Below are positions 44,626 to 53,467 of a DNA stretch of 64,000 nucleotides, piece after piece; position 1 is the first letter of the stretch, and each line of letters opens with the position of its first letter. The notes under the pieces were generated by a model. It was not told the DNA's origin. It ran no database searches and saw only the letters and a list, made by a program, of their open reading frames with translations. Source of the DNA: CALLCD01 sp039196965 (GTDB taxonomy: Bacteria > Pseudomonadota > Alphaproteobacteria > Caulobacterales > Hyphomonadaceae); the NCBI GenBank assembly GCA_039196965.1, contig JBCCUK010000001.1, forward strand, positions 124,001 through 188,000. Reading direction: 5' to 3'. The position numbers and the translations under genes are program-made.

Positions 44626-45770
44626 TAGATTGGCAGTTGCTATCTCATGCTAATAATTTTGATCGCATTCGAATTTTTGGCATCCCTCTTTGCTACGATC
44701 CCTTATTCCGAACTATATCTGTCAGCTGATCGCTGAAACTGGTTGGAATCTCTAGAACTGCCGCGCTACAAAGAGAGGCTCCCTGTTGGTCAGATTACTG
44801 ATCCGTGCGCTTAGATCCGCCGTGTCTCGGAAGTTATAGGCCGTTCCAATATAATGGACTAATGTGCTCCTTATTTTCGGATCGAACACCAGTAATGGAT
44901 CGACCTTAATGACTTCACCGTCAAAAACGGCGAAACCGAATGTTAAGAGCTGGCTTGACTGGTAGTTAAATCTGTAACCCGCGCTCTATGGAAACATATT
45001 CCACGCAAGACCAAAATTAATGGAATGCGCGAGGAACCAATTTTCGATCGGATTCTATTCCTCGATACGGAATTTCGAACGTCGTCACCCCGACATCGCT
45101 TGTCGGCGGGATGGCGCATTTTCGCATCAATGGGAGGTTCTAGGGACTTTTCTCATCTCACAGGGCGGCACAGATCTGGTGTTACCCATACTCTCTTACC
45201 AGCTCGAATAGCCGCCAGGCTGAAGGTCTTAGAGATTATGCATCTAATCAAATATCCAACTATGTGCAGCGATCAGATCGTGCTTCCGCTGGCAAGCTTC
45301 ATCGCCGGCAGTGGGCTTGCAACATCTCCAACATCGTATAACATATCAAATGATACGTTTAGAGCGCGTCATTAATGGGAGGAGCCGAAGAATGGCCGGT
45401 GTGGCATCAGGCACAGTAGCGTTTCAGGACGACGGGCTCAGGTGGCGTGCTGAACATGCTTTATCTGATAGGCGAAACCAGTTTGCGCACTCGATCAATG
45501 TCAGCATTACAAAAGGAGATAATACGAGAAAGCTATCCATTGTTGCCCGTGCACATGTTCACCCCGGACATGCGACCGGAGACAATCAATGCGATTACGA
45601 CCCCCAAGGTAATGGACCGTCATGCTCCCCGCATTCGACGGCTCCAAAGACCGAAGAAGTTACCCCGCTTCAGAAAACTCTCGTTGAAAAAAGCATGCTG
45701 CAACCCCGGCATGAAACACAGAGCGACCGAGAGAGACATAAAAAGCCCGAACTGAAAGGAGACCCATATT
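44626..45770. other. Gene-poor, AT-rich, apparently decayed segment
   Basis: Just over 1.1 kb with no convincing intact gene. Composition is lower in GC than the flanks. Several short frames in different phases look like remnants (see the separate entries at 44752 and 45392). A near-palindrome around CGTAT...ATACG lies at about 45337-45360, just before a good Shine-Dalgarno. It marks the boundary between the corrinoid locus and the catabolic region. Confidence 0.55.
44752..44985 (-). pseudogene. Start-less minus-strand coding remnant
   Basis: On the minus strand 77 codons run open from just after a TAG (44986-44988) to a TAG at 44752-44754. The peptide is well composed (segments such as VFDGEVIKVDPLLVFDPKI and LSARISNLTNREPLFVARQF) but has no usable start. 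It looks like the C-terminal piece of a broken gene. I do not recognise the family. Confidence 0.4.
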
Positions 45771-45814
45771 GTGCTACAGAATTTATTCGAACCGATTACT
45801 CTCGGCTCTGTTGA
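45392..45814 (+). CDS. Doubtful small ORF with strong Shine-Dalgarno
   Basis: An ATG at 45392 follows GGGAGGAG by seven bases, better than most starts in the window. It opens 140 codons (beginning MAGVASGTVAFQDDGL). The later part is polar with unusual composition and overlaps the next gene, and the adjacent frame from 45447 also looks partly coding. A frameshifted remnant is as likely as a real gene. Confidence 0.25.
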   Translation: MAGVASGTVAFQDDGLRWRAEHALSDRRNQFAHSINVSITKGDNTRKLSIVARAHVHPGHATGDNQCDYDPQGNGPSCSPHSTAPKTEEVTPLQKTLVEKSMLQPRHETQSDRERHKKPELKGDPYCATEFIRTDYSRLC

Positions 45815-47723
45815 ATTAAAGAATAGAATTGTTTCGACCGGTCATGAAACTTTCCTCGATAGAGGTGGTCTGATTGACGACGAACTCGTCGCCTATCATG
45901 AAGCCAGAGCAAGGGGAGGCGCCGGACTTATCATTACAGAAGTGGCGAGCGTTCATGTGACCGCGAGGCCAGAGGACAAATATTTACTCGCCCATACTGA
46001 TGACTGCATTCCGGGCTACGCGAGGCTTGCCGAGGCGGTTCATGCGCACGGCGCAAAACTGTTTGCCCAATTGTTTCATCCCGGACGTTTTACAGGTCCG
46101 TTCGACGTGTGGGCCCCGTCCGAAGTGCAGTTCGAATGGGCTGGCCTCACGGCGCGGCCCATGCCGCTACCGCTTATAAAGGATATTATTCAAGGCTATG
46201 GCGAAGCGGCGGGACGGATGAAAGAGGCTGGGCTGGACGGCGTTGAAATCGTTGCAAGCCACGGCTACTTGCCAATGCAGTTCCTTAATCCTCGCCTTAA
46301 TCAGCGTGCAGATGAGTATGGCGGCTCATATGAAAACCGGATGCGGTTCTTGATCGAGGTCGCCGAGGCTATCCGAGAGAATATCGGCGACGATATGGCG
46401 CTGAATATCCGAATTTCCGTTGATGAGATGGATCATGAGGGGCTGGATCAGGACGAGGCTCTGGAAGCCATTCAATATCTTACCGAAAGGGATCTTTTCG
46501 ACTGTTATAATACAGTACTTGGGAGCATTTCTTCGTCTTCTGGATGGGCCCATGTTGTTCCGCCCATGCGCTTCGATGCAGGATATACGGCACCGTATTC
46601 AGCTGCTGTGAAAGCCGTTACTGACAAACCTGTCCTCGTGTCCGGACGGATCAACCAGCCGCAAATCGCCGACGCTATCATCGGAGATGGCCAGGCCGAT
46701 CTCTGCGCCATGACCAGATCCATGATCACCGATCCGGAGATGCCTAACAAGGCGAAAGCCGGTTTGCTTGATGATATTCGTGCCTGCATTGGGTGCAATC
46801 AGGCCTGCATCGGCCGGGTTGATCAGCATATGTCGGTGTCCTGTATTCAGCGTCCCGAAAGTGGGCGGGAACTCGCATTTCTGCCGGTTCCTAAAGCAGA
46901 GGAACCGAAGTCTATAATGGTCGTTGGCGGCGGGCCGGCCGGGATGAAGGCAGCGATTTCAGCGGCGCAGCGCGGGCACCATGTCACGCTCTATGAACGG
47001 GAGTCGCAGCTCGGCGGGCAGGTGAAGCTCGCACAGCTTCTGCCGCACCGTGCCGAGTTTGGCGGATTGATTACGAACTTCGCCCGAGAGCTGGAAATCG
47101 AGGGCGTCGAAGTGAAGACCAATACTGCGGTTACCGAAGCTATGGTGCGCGAATCCAATGCGGATATGATTTATTTGGCAACGGGGGGCTCTGAAACCGT
47201 CAAGCCCGGTATTGAAGGTCTCGAAGAGGGGCTGGCGAACGGCACAATTGTTCCGTCCTGGGAGGTGATCCAGGGCAAAGCCAAGCTTGGCGGTTCGGTT
47301 GTAATCGCCGACTGGCTATCCGGATGGCCCGGCTTGGGCGTTGCTGAAAAGCTCGCTCTGGAGGGACACAGCGTTCGCTATGTAACACCGCACACGACCC
47401 TCGGGAGACGGTTTCAGACTGCAAACCGCGATCTGGTGGTCGGTTCGCTGTTCAAGCTTGGTGTTCAGACAATCACCGATGCCAGGATATTCGGATTCGA
47501 TGAGGGCACGGCATATTTTCAGCATACGGCAAATGGTGAGCCGCTCGTTCTAGAGGATGTGGACACGCTCGTCATGTGCAATGGCGTGCGCCGCAATGAT
47601 ACGCTTGTGCACCAGCTCTCGGATTGGCAGGATCGCATCCACGTGATCGGCGATTGTATGGATCCGCTCGATGCGGAGTTTGCAATTCTCGGAGCATTGA
47701 TGACGGTTGCCGCTACGCTGTAA
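45771..47723 (+). CDS. OYE-type FMN/4Fe-4S/FAD oxidoreductase (dienoyl-CoA reductase / amine dehydrogenase family)
   Basis: 650 residues in three parts. First an FMN-binding old-yellow-enzyme barrel (ITLGSVELKNRIV at the start). Then a 4Fe-4S site: Cys339, Cys342, Cys346 and Cys358 in CIGCNQACIGR..SC. Last a nucleotide-binding half with IMVVGGGPAGMKAAISAAQRGHH-type FAD motif (VVGGGPAGMKAA) and a second Rossmann segment. Relatives include 2,4-dienoyl-CoA reductase and trimethylamine/dimethylamine or betaine demethylases, which release formaldehyde. The nearby formaldehyde-oxidation genes favour a demethylase, and the CoA genes favour a reductase. The start is GTG with AAAGGAG upstream. Confidence 0.85.
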   Translation: MLQNLFEPITLGSVELKNRIVSTGHETFLDRGGLIDDELVAYHEARARGGAGLIITEVASVHVTARPEDKYLLAHTDDCIPGYARLAEAVHAHGAKLFAQLFHPGRFTGPFDVWAPSEVQFEWAGLTARPMPLPLIKDIIQGYGEAAGRMKEAGLDGVEIVASHGYLPMQFLNPRLNQRADEYGGSYENRMRFLIEVAEAIRENIGDDMALNIRISVDEMDHEGLDQDEALEAIQYLTERDLFDCYNTVLGSISSSSGWAHVVPPMRFDAGYTAPYSAAVKAVTDKPVLVSGRINQPQIADAIIGDGQADLCAMTRSMITDPEMPNKAKAGLLDDIRACIGCNQACIGRVDQHMSVSCIQRPESGRELAFLPVPKAEEPKSIMVVGGGPAGMKAAISAAQRGHHVTLYERESQLGGQVKLAQLLPHRAEFGGLITNFARELEIEGVEVKTNTAVTEAMVRESNADMIYLATGGSETVKPGIEGLEEGLANGTIVPSWEVIQGKAKLGGSVVIADWLSGWPGLGVAEKLALEGHSVRYVTPHTTLGRRFQTANRDLVVGSLFKLGVQTITDARIFGFDEGTAYFQHTANGEPLVLEDVDTLVMCNGVRRNDTLVHQLSDWQDRIHVIGDCMDPLDAEFAILGALMTVAATL

Positions 47724-47748
47724 CGATAAAATACATATTTCTTTAGAG

Positions 47749-47790
47749 TGCGCCCGGCTTGCCAGAACAGACAAGCCGGGCGTGTTTTTA
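47749..47790 (+). terminator. Rho-independent terminator
   Basis: An 11-bp perfect stem (CGCCCGGCTTG at 47751-47761 with CAAGCCGGGCG at 47772-47782) is followed by GTTTTT. It ends the OYE-type gene transcript. The opposite strand lacks a good U-run, so it is not clearly bidirectional. Confidence 0.9.
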
Positions 47791-47819
47791 TATTCGAATT
47801 CTGTTGGAAGGAGCGGGGA

Positions 47820-48659
47820 CTAACCCTTCAGGCCTTTGCTGTGCCAGGCCACATGGTCCTCAATAAAGGACGCAACAAAATAATAGGAATGATCATAACC
47901 CGGTTGTAGCCGGTGCTTCACTCTTTGCCCGTGATTACGGCCTTCCTTCAAAAATAGTTCTGGATCGAGCTGTTCGTTAAGGAATTGGTCGGCGGCCCCC
48001 TGATCAATGAGGATTTCAGCCTCGGACGGCATCTCCTTGACCAATTCGGTGGCGTCATAGGCTTCCCATGCCACGGACAAATCGCCCAAGTAAGCCGTCA
48101 ACGCTTTCTGCCCCCAGGGCACGCGGGATGGTGAAACAATAGGGGAAAAGGCAGAGCAGGTTTTGTAAACGGAAGGGTTTTTCAAGTGAAGCGTAATCGC
48201 TCCATGGCCACCCATGGAATGCCCGGTGATGCCCTGTGCGCTCATATCTGCAGGGAAGTTGCCCGAGATCAGGCCCGGTAATTCGTCCGTTATATATTGG
48301 TCCATCTTGTAATGTCTGGCCCAGGGCGTGGTCGTTGCGGTCAGATAGAACCCGGCACCCTGACCGAGATCATAGGCGTCGTCATTGGCAACCGCCTCTC
48401 CGCGGGGGCTCGTATCCGGGGCAACAATCATAAGCCCGTGCTCTGCCGCATGTTTTTGAATGCCGGATTTTTCCATGACGTTCGCCCATGTGCAGGTAAG
48501 GCCTGACAGGTACCAGAGAACCGGAACCGGCCCGTGATTTACCTGCGGTGGGGCAAAGACCGCAAACCGCATCGTACAGTTGGTGACCGCACTTTCATGA
48601 TCATAAACGCCGAGCGTGCCGCCAAATGAGGCCCACGAGGAAACGGGAACAAGTTTCAT
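47820..48659 (-). CDS. fghA: S-formylglutathione hydrolase
   Basis: Serine hydrolase (279 residues) that releases formate and glutathione from S-formylglutathione. The nucleophile Ser148 is in GHSMGGHGA, an oxyanion segment LSGLTCTWAN is conserved, and the catalytic histidine lies in YDHSYYF. The start codon follows the adhC stop directly, with no spacing, so the two are one operon for formaldehyde oxidation. Confidence 0.94.
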   Translation of the reverse strand: MKLVPVSSWASFGGTLGVYDHESAVTNCTMRFAVFAPPQVNHGPVPVLWYLSGLTCTWANVMEKSGIQKHAAEHGLMIVAPDTSPRGEAVANDDAYDLGQGAGFYLTATTTPWARHYKMDQYITDELPGLISGNFPADMSAQGITGHSMGGHGAITLHLKNPSVYKTCSAFSPIVSPSRVPWGQKALTAYLGDLSVAWEAYDATELVKEMPSEAEILIDQGAADQFLNEQLDPELFLKEGRNHGQRVKHRLQPGYDHSYYFVASFIEDHVAWHSKGLKG

Positions 48660-49766
48660 TTAGTAAACCACCACAGAGCGAATGCTCTCACCGGCATGCA
48701 TCAGATCAAATGCATCATTGATCTTATCCAGCGGCATGACATGGGTGATCATTGGATCGATCTGGATCTTGCCCTGCATGTACCAGTCGACAATTTTTGG
48801 AACATCGGTCCGGCCCTTGGCACCGCCAAAAGCGGTGCCTCGCCAGTTCCGGCCGGTGACCAGCTGGAAGGGGCGCGTGGCGATTTCCTTGCCAGCTTCG
48901 GCAACGCCAATGATGATACTCGTTCCCCATCCGCGATGGCAGCATTCGAGCGCCTGACGCATGACTTCAGTATTGCCGGTGCAATCAAATGAATAATCCG
49001 CACCGCCGTCGGTCAGCTCTACGAGGTGGGCAACCACATCGGCGGTCTCCTTCGGATTGACGAAATCCGTCATCCCGAATTTTTCGCCCCATTCACGCTT
49101 TGCGGGGTTAAAATCGACGCCGATAATTTTATTGGCCCCGACCATCTTAGCGCCCTGAATCACATTAAGGCCAATGCCGCCAAGTCCGAAGACGACGACA
49201 TTATCCCCAGCCTGAACTTTCGCTGTGTTTGTCACAGCTCCCACACCGGTGGTCACGCCGCATCCAATATAACAGCTCTTGTCGAAGGGGGCGTCCTCGC
49301 GAATTTTCGCAACGGCAATTTCCGGCAGCACCGTGAAATTGGAAAAGGTCGAACAGCCCATATAATGATAAATCGTTTCACCCTTATAGGTGAACCGCGA
49401 TGTGCCGTCCGGCATTACGCCTTTGCCCTGGGTGGCGCGGATTGCCGTACAGAGATTGGTTTTGCCTGACAGGCAACTTTTGCACTGACGACACTCCGGC
49501 GTGTAGAGCGGGATGACATGATCACCCGGTGCCACACTGGTGACCCCAGCGCCAACTTCGCGCACGATGCCGGCTCCTTCATGTCCGAGAATGCTCGGAA
49601 AAATACCCTCAGAATCCAGCCCGTCCAGCGTGTAGGCGTCCGTATGGCAAATTCCGGTCGCCATAACCTCCACCAAGACTTCACCTTCCTTGGGGCCTTC
49701 CAGATCGAGCTCAACGATTTCGAGCGGTTTGTTGGATTCGAAAGCGACAGCTGCTCTTGTTTTCAT
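48660..49766 (-). CDS. adhC: S-(hydroxymethyl)glutathione dehydrogenase (class III alcohol dehydrogenase)
   Basis: Zinc enzyme of 368 residues that oxidises the spontaneous formaldehyde-glutathione adduct to S-formylglutathione with NAD; it also reduces S-nitrosoglutathione in many organisms. Catalytic zinc ligands are Cys40, His62/Glu63 and Cys169 (YIGCGVTTGVG). Structural zinc cysteines are 92, 95, 98 and 106. The NAD motif is FGLGGIGLNVIQG. It is upstream of fghA. Confidence 0.95.
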   Translation of the reverse strand: MKTRAAVAFESNKPLEIVELDLEGPKEGEVLVEVMATGICHTDAYTLDGLDSEGIFPSILGHEGAGIVREVGAGVTSVAPGDHVIPLYTPECRQCKSCLSGKTNLCTAIRATQGKGVMPDGTSRFTYKGETIYHYMGCSTFSNFTVLPEIAVAKIREDAPFDKSCYIGCGVTTGVGAVTNTAKVQAGDNVVVFGLGGIGLNVIQGAKMVGANKIIGVDFNPAKREWGEKFGMTDFVNPKETADVVAHLVELTDGGADYSFDCTGNTEVMRQALECCHRGWGTSIIIGVAEAGKEIATRPFQLVTGRNWRGTAFGGAKGRTDVPKIVDWYMQGKIQIDPMITHVMPLDKINDAFDLMHAGESIRSVVVY

Positions 49767-49901
49767 GTTCCCGTTATTCCCTGAAACGAAACTCTGATAA
49801 TTTTTCTTTTTGTTAGCGCACGGAAGTGTCCAGCGACAGCTCCGAGGCTGCTTAAAGTCTTTTGCTTTTTTACGATCAATTGCCGGGCCTATAACAGTTT
49901 T

Positions 49902-51203
49902 TCAGCCCTGTTCGCCACGAGGAGATTCCTCAGCCTTACTTTGGTTGTATACGTCGCCCACTCTATCGATAATGAGCGATGAGATAACTGCGGCAAAGTT
50001 TCCAATCAGCGCTCCATTCTCTGTCATTTGGGCGATCTCATCATTGGAGTATCCGTACTCTCCGCAGATTTCGGCATTGTGCTCGCCCTGAAGGGCAGGG
50101 TCACCGGGCTCAGGCAAATCCCCACTTGAGAATTTCCAGGGTCGGCTTGGCAAGTTATACGTACCATCTGCGCGATCCGATACGGCATGCGTCGCGCCCC
50201 AATACTCCGCCCAATCGCTGGTTGCCACTTCCGACAGAGACTTCACTTCGCCCATAGCGATTTTCGCCTCATCCAGTTGCGCGTCTAGAGATGCAAGATC
50301 AGGAAACGTGTAAATCCATGCCTGAACGATCTTCGTCAGCGCCTCGAGATTCGTTTTCCTATCTGTGGCGGTCCTGAAACGAGGATCATCTGCGAGATCC
50401 GGACGGCGCATGGCAGCGATGAAGAATTGAAACGTGATCGTACTGACCAGACTGGTTGCAGAAATGAATTGCTCGCCATTAGGGCCGGAAAAAAACGATC
50501 CGCTCGTTGCCCCAAGAATTGCGGGTTCGTCCCCAGTATCAAGGCCATTCAAGTCAATATGGGCGTGCTCATTGATCGACATCATGGTCGCCAGCATGCA
50601 GACATCCACATATTGCCCGCGCCCTGTAACTGACCGGCTGTGGATCGCCGATAAAACTGCGATGACCCCTTGCAGGCCCGTGTACACATCAGCGTGGGAA
50701 AGAGCGTCGGTTTGGGGCGCTGCGAGGTTTTCACCAAAGTGCCGGCGCGAGTGGAAGGTGAAACCGGCTTCTGCCTGTATGGTTGGGGCATAAGCCATTC
50801 GCCTAGACCAGGGACCAGCCTGACCGTAGCCCGAAATCGATACGTAAACGAGTTTGGGGTTTCTGGCTGACAGGCTTTCATAATCGAGCCCGAAAGCAGC
50901 AAGTGCACCGGGTCTGAAGTTCTCGATAACGATGTCGGCGTCCTCGCAGAGCTTGATAGCAATCGCCCGAGCCGACTCCTTGTTCAAATCGATGGAGATA
51001 TTGCGCTTCCCGGTGTTCTGTTGCGCAAAATATCCCGTGACACCATTTGCCCGATAAGGAGCCGAGAAACGTGACGCATCGGCACGGGGCGGTTCAACCT
51101 TGATAACTTCTGCACCAAGATCCGCTAGCGTGCGCGCACAGAGGGGCCCCGCTAAAACACGTGAAAAATCAACGACTTTGAGTCCTGAGAGTGGGCCAGA
51201 CAT
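49902..51203 (-). CDS. CaiB/BaiF family (class III) CoA-transferase
   Basis: 433 residues. The N-terminal GLKVVDFSRVLAGP and VIKVEPP, and Asp172 in HADVYTGLQG (the residue that forms the mixed-anhydride intermediate in this class), identify the family. It moves CoA between carboxylic acids; the substrate is unknown. The ATG at 51203 has AGGAAAA upstream and sits four bases after the hydratase stop. The longer frame to 51266 overlaps that gene and is rejected. Confidence 0.9.
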   Translation of the reverse strand: MSGPLSGLKVVDFSRVLAGPLCARTLADLGAEVIKVEPPRADASRFSAPYRANGVTGYFAQQNTGKRNISIDLNKESARAIAIKLCEDADIVIENFRPGALAAFGLDYESLSARNPKLVYVSISGYGQAGPWSRRMAYAPTIQAEAGFTFHSRRHFGENLAAPQTDALSHADVYTGLQGVIAVLSAIHSRSVTGRGQYVDVCMLATMMSINEHAHIDLNGLDTGDEPAILGATSGSFFSGPNGEQFISATSLVSTITFQFFIAAMRRPDLADDPRFRTATDRKTNLEALTKIVQAWIYTFPDLASLDAQLDEAKIAMGEVKSLSEVATSDWAEYWGATHAVSDRADGTYNLPSRPWKFSSGDLPEPGDPALQGEHNAEICGEYGYSNDEIAQMTENGALIGNFAAVISSLIIDRVGDVYNQSKAEESPRGEQG

Positions 51204-51207
51204 TGCT

Positions 51208-51987
51208 TTATTTTCCTGTGAATTTTGCAAGGCCGGGACCGTTTCTTTGAAGCGAGGCCATGCCAATCTTCAAATCATCAGATGCCCAAATGGGCTTTTG
51301 CAAATCAGCCATTTTCAGATCCGCCGCCCTGACGCCTTCATTTGCGGCAAGATTTGCGATCTGCTTGGTCACGGCATGGGCGCGTGTTGGTCCATTGGCA
51401 AGTTCCATCGCCAAGGCATGGGAGACATCACTTAGCCGATCATCGGCGACGACCCTGTTCAACAGGTTCCATTTTTCCAGCGTTTCCGGGTCATATCTTC
51501 GCCCGAGCATGCAGATTTCTTTTGCTCGTAATATGCCCACACGTTGGACTTGGCGCTGGATTGCCCCCATGAGGGGGCTGAGGCCGAGCGTCGCTTCGAC
51601 AGATCCGATCCTTGCTGATTTCGCCGCAATCAGAATATCGCACGCAAGTGCCAGTTCGAAGCCGCCACCGACACAGACACCATGGATCGCCGCGACAATC
51701 GGGAGAGGGAAGGTTTCGAGCTTCTCCAGGAAGTCGGTGGCTGAATTCTCCTGTCCGTCCTGATTGGCCTCATCGGTCCGGCTGAACAGCGTCGTGTCGG
51801 CACCGCCGGAAAAATGCCTTAGCCCGCTGCGGAGCAAAATTGCTCTGCACCCCGAAAACTGAGCCTGATCCAGTCCGTCGGAAATCGCTCCTATCAAATC
51901 CGGGCCGATGAGATTATGAGGCTCGTATTGCATTGTAAGAATGCCGAGCGGACCATCGATCTCTAACGGGACGAGCGCCTTCTCCAT
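51208..51987 (-). CDS. Enoyl-CoA hydratase family protein
   Basis: 259-residue crotonase. Unlike the protein at 4530, both hydratase glutamates are present: GGGFELALACD (Glu144 position) and GSVEATLGLSP (Glu164 position). The oxyanion segment is LRHFSGGADTTLF. It is followed directly by the CoA-transferase gene, so the two probably activate and then hydrate the same acid. The substrate is not predictable. Confidence 0.9.
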   Translation of the reverse strand: MEKALVPLEIDGPLGILTMQYEPHNLIGPDLIGAISDGLDQAQFSGCRAILLRSGLRHFSGGADTTLFSRTDEANQDGQENSATDFLEKLETFPLPIVAAIHGVCVGGGFELALACDILIAAKSARIGSVEATLGLSPLMGAIQRQVQRVGILRAKEICMLGRRYDPETLEKWNLLNRVVADDRLSDVSHALAMELANGPTRAHAVTKQIANLAANEGVRAADLKMADLQKPIWASDDLKIGMASLQRNGPGLAKFTGK

Positions 51988-52117
51988 TTTTCTTCCTCTT
52001 TTGTGCTGACCGTCCTCATTTATAATTGCTGGGGATAAAGGTCGAACAGGTTGTTTCGTGCCAATTCGGCTCGCATAAAGAGAAATACGAGCCCTGTATC
52101 AGCTTGTAGGATGGAAG

Positions 52118-53131
52118 ATGCAACGGCCCATCAAATCATACCTATATGGACTTCCAGCTTTGTTCGCAGAGCTTCAAGATCAGGGTGTAAAGAGGGACAG
52201 CGTCTTCCGCTTGGCGGGTCTGCGCTCGGATCAGGTATTGTTGTCTCGCGAAGAGACACTTGCCGTCTTTCGATCGGCCCAGCAATTGTCAGTGAGACCC
52301 GAAACCGCCTTGCTCGCAGGCTACAGGCAGGAACTCGATTACTATGGCCCATACGGATATGCGCTGGCATCGAGCGCGACAATTCGAGATGCGTTCAAAC
52401 TGAGCGCCAACATCTTCGCCTTGTCAGGGTCGGTGTTACGCATCTCATTCAGAATCGACGGCGAACGAGGGATTTTTCAGTCTCATGAACCAGAAGCTCT
52501 GGGTACAGCACTGCCTTTTGTTGCGGAGTATTGGCGAGCGTCGCAAACGAAGCTTTTGTCGCTGGTTTTGGGCCAAGCCTTCCCCTCGCTGCATATGTAT
52601 TTCACGTATCCAGAACCGCGCTATAAACAACACTACAGCGAGATATTGAGGTGTCCGGTAAGTTTTGGAGCGGATGCCATGGAATGGCATTTTGATGCGC
52701 GCATTCTGGGAGCGACATGCTCAAAAGCAGACCTCCACACAGCCCGGTTTTCCCAAATATTCTGTGATGCGATCATTAGAAAAATAGAGGATATCAGCCA
52801 GTTTCAAAAGGACATACTAAGAGCCTGCTTGCCACACCTTTCTACCCGCATTCAGGCGGAAAAAATTGCCTCTCAACTCGGCGTGTCCCGGCGTACTTTT
52901 TTTCGTCGTCTGGCGCAGGAGGGCACAACGTTTCAATCTCTTCTGGATCGGGCGCGCGCATCCATAGCCCTTGAGTATCTGAGCAATACAGATCTTTCGA
53001 TTGAAGATATTGGGACACGGTGCGGCTATCAGGATCCCTCTAATTTTCGAAAGGCTTTTCTGAGATGGAAAGGCGCACCGCCATCGACATTTCGAATGAC
53101 TTCGAGTGATAGACCTTTGACCGGTACATAA
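52118..53131 (+). CDS. AraC family transcriptional regulator
   Basis: 337 residues. The N-terminal ligand domain contains YGPYGYALASSATIRDAFKL, typical of the arabinose-binding-domain AraC subgroup that responds to small organic acids or lipids. The C-terminal double helix-turn-helix includes SQLGVSRRTFFRRLAQEG and IGTRCGYQDPSNFRKAFLRW. It is divergent from the hydratase/CoA-transferase operon and upstream of the monooxygenase gene, so it is the likely activator of one or both. Confidence 0.9.
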   Translation: MQRPIKSYLYGLPALFAELQDQGVKRDSVFRLAGLRSDQVLLSREETLAVFRSAQQLSVRPETALLAGYRQELDYYGPYGYALASSATIRDAFKLSANIFALSGSVLRISFRIDGERGIFQSHEPEALGTALPFVAEYWRASQTKLLSLVLGQAFPSLHMYFTYPEPRYKQHYSEILRCPVSFGADAMEWHFDARILGATCSKADLHTARFSQIFCDAIIRKIEDISQFQKDILRACLPHLSTRIQAEKIASQLGVSRRTFFRRLAQEGTTFQSLLDRARASIALEYLSNTDLSIEDIGTRCGYQDPSNFRKAFLRWKGAPPSTFRMTSSDRPLTGT

Positions 53132-53463
53132 GGAGTCACCCACTAGGGGCAAACCCATTACCGCGGCAGGCCGCGCTGTTCGAAATTCGCCGTATACTGA
53201 GCTTGTCAGTACCCGTTTTTGATTATGGCTTTTTGCTTAATGCTCAGATCATAGATACTTCTTGAATATTCAATAAGAATGCCACAATTTTCCATCCGGT
53301 TACGCCGTCGGGCTCAGCACATATAGCCTGCTCGGAATAGGTTTTCGTGAATTTAGAGGCGTTAACGCCAGTAACTAAGGTATTCTCCCTATTGGCAGGA
53401 GGATATGAGATCGGAAGAGTTGCGCGCGGTTCATAAAGAAAACGTGATAGAGGAAACGTGTTC
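53132..53463. promoter_or_regulatory. Palindrome-rich region upstream of the monooxygenase gene
   Basis: 332 bases. Two perfect 12-bp palindromes lie here, TTGAATATTCAA (53262-53273) and GGCGTTAACGCC (53358-53369). An inverted repeat, TACTGA-GCTTG-TCAGTA (53195-53211), followed by CCCGTTTTT may be a weak terminator for the araC gene. The palindromes are candidate binding sites for a dimeric regulator. No gene except the possible short frame at 53405 was seen. Confidence 0.45.
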
Positions 53464-53467
53464 ATGA
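53405..53467 (+). CDS. Possible 20-codon leader peptide
   Basis: ATG 53405 opens MRSEELRAVHKENVIEETCS and stops at TGA 53465-53467, overlapping the monooxygenase ATG (ATGA). AGGAGG lies only two bases before the ATG, which is closer than optimal. It could couple translation to the monooxygenase, or be chance. Confidence 0.22.
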   Translation: MRSEELRAVHKENVIEETCS

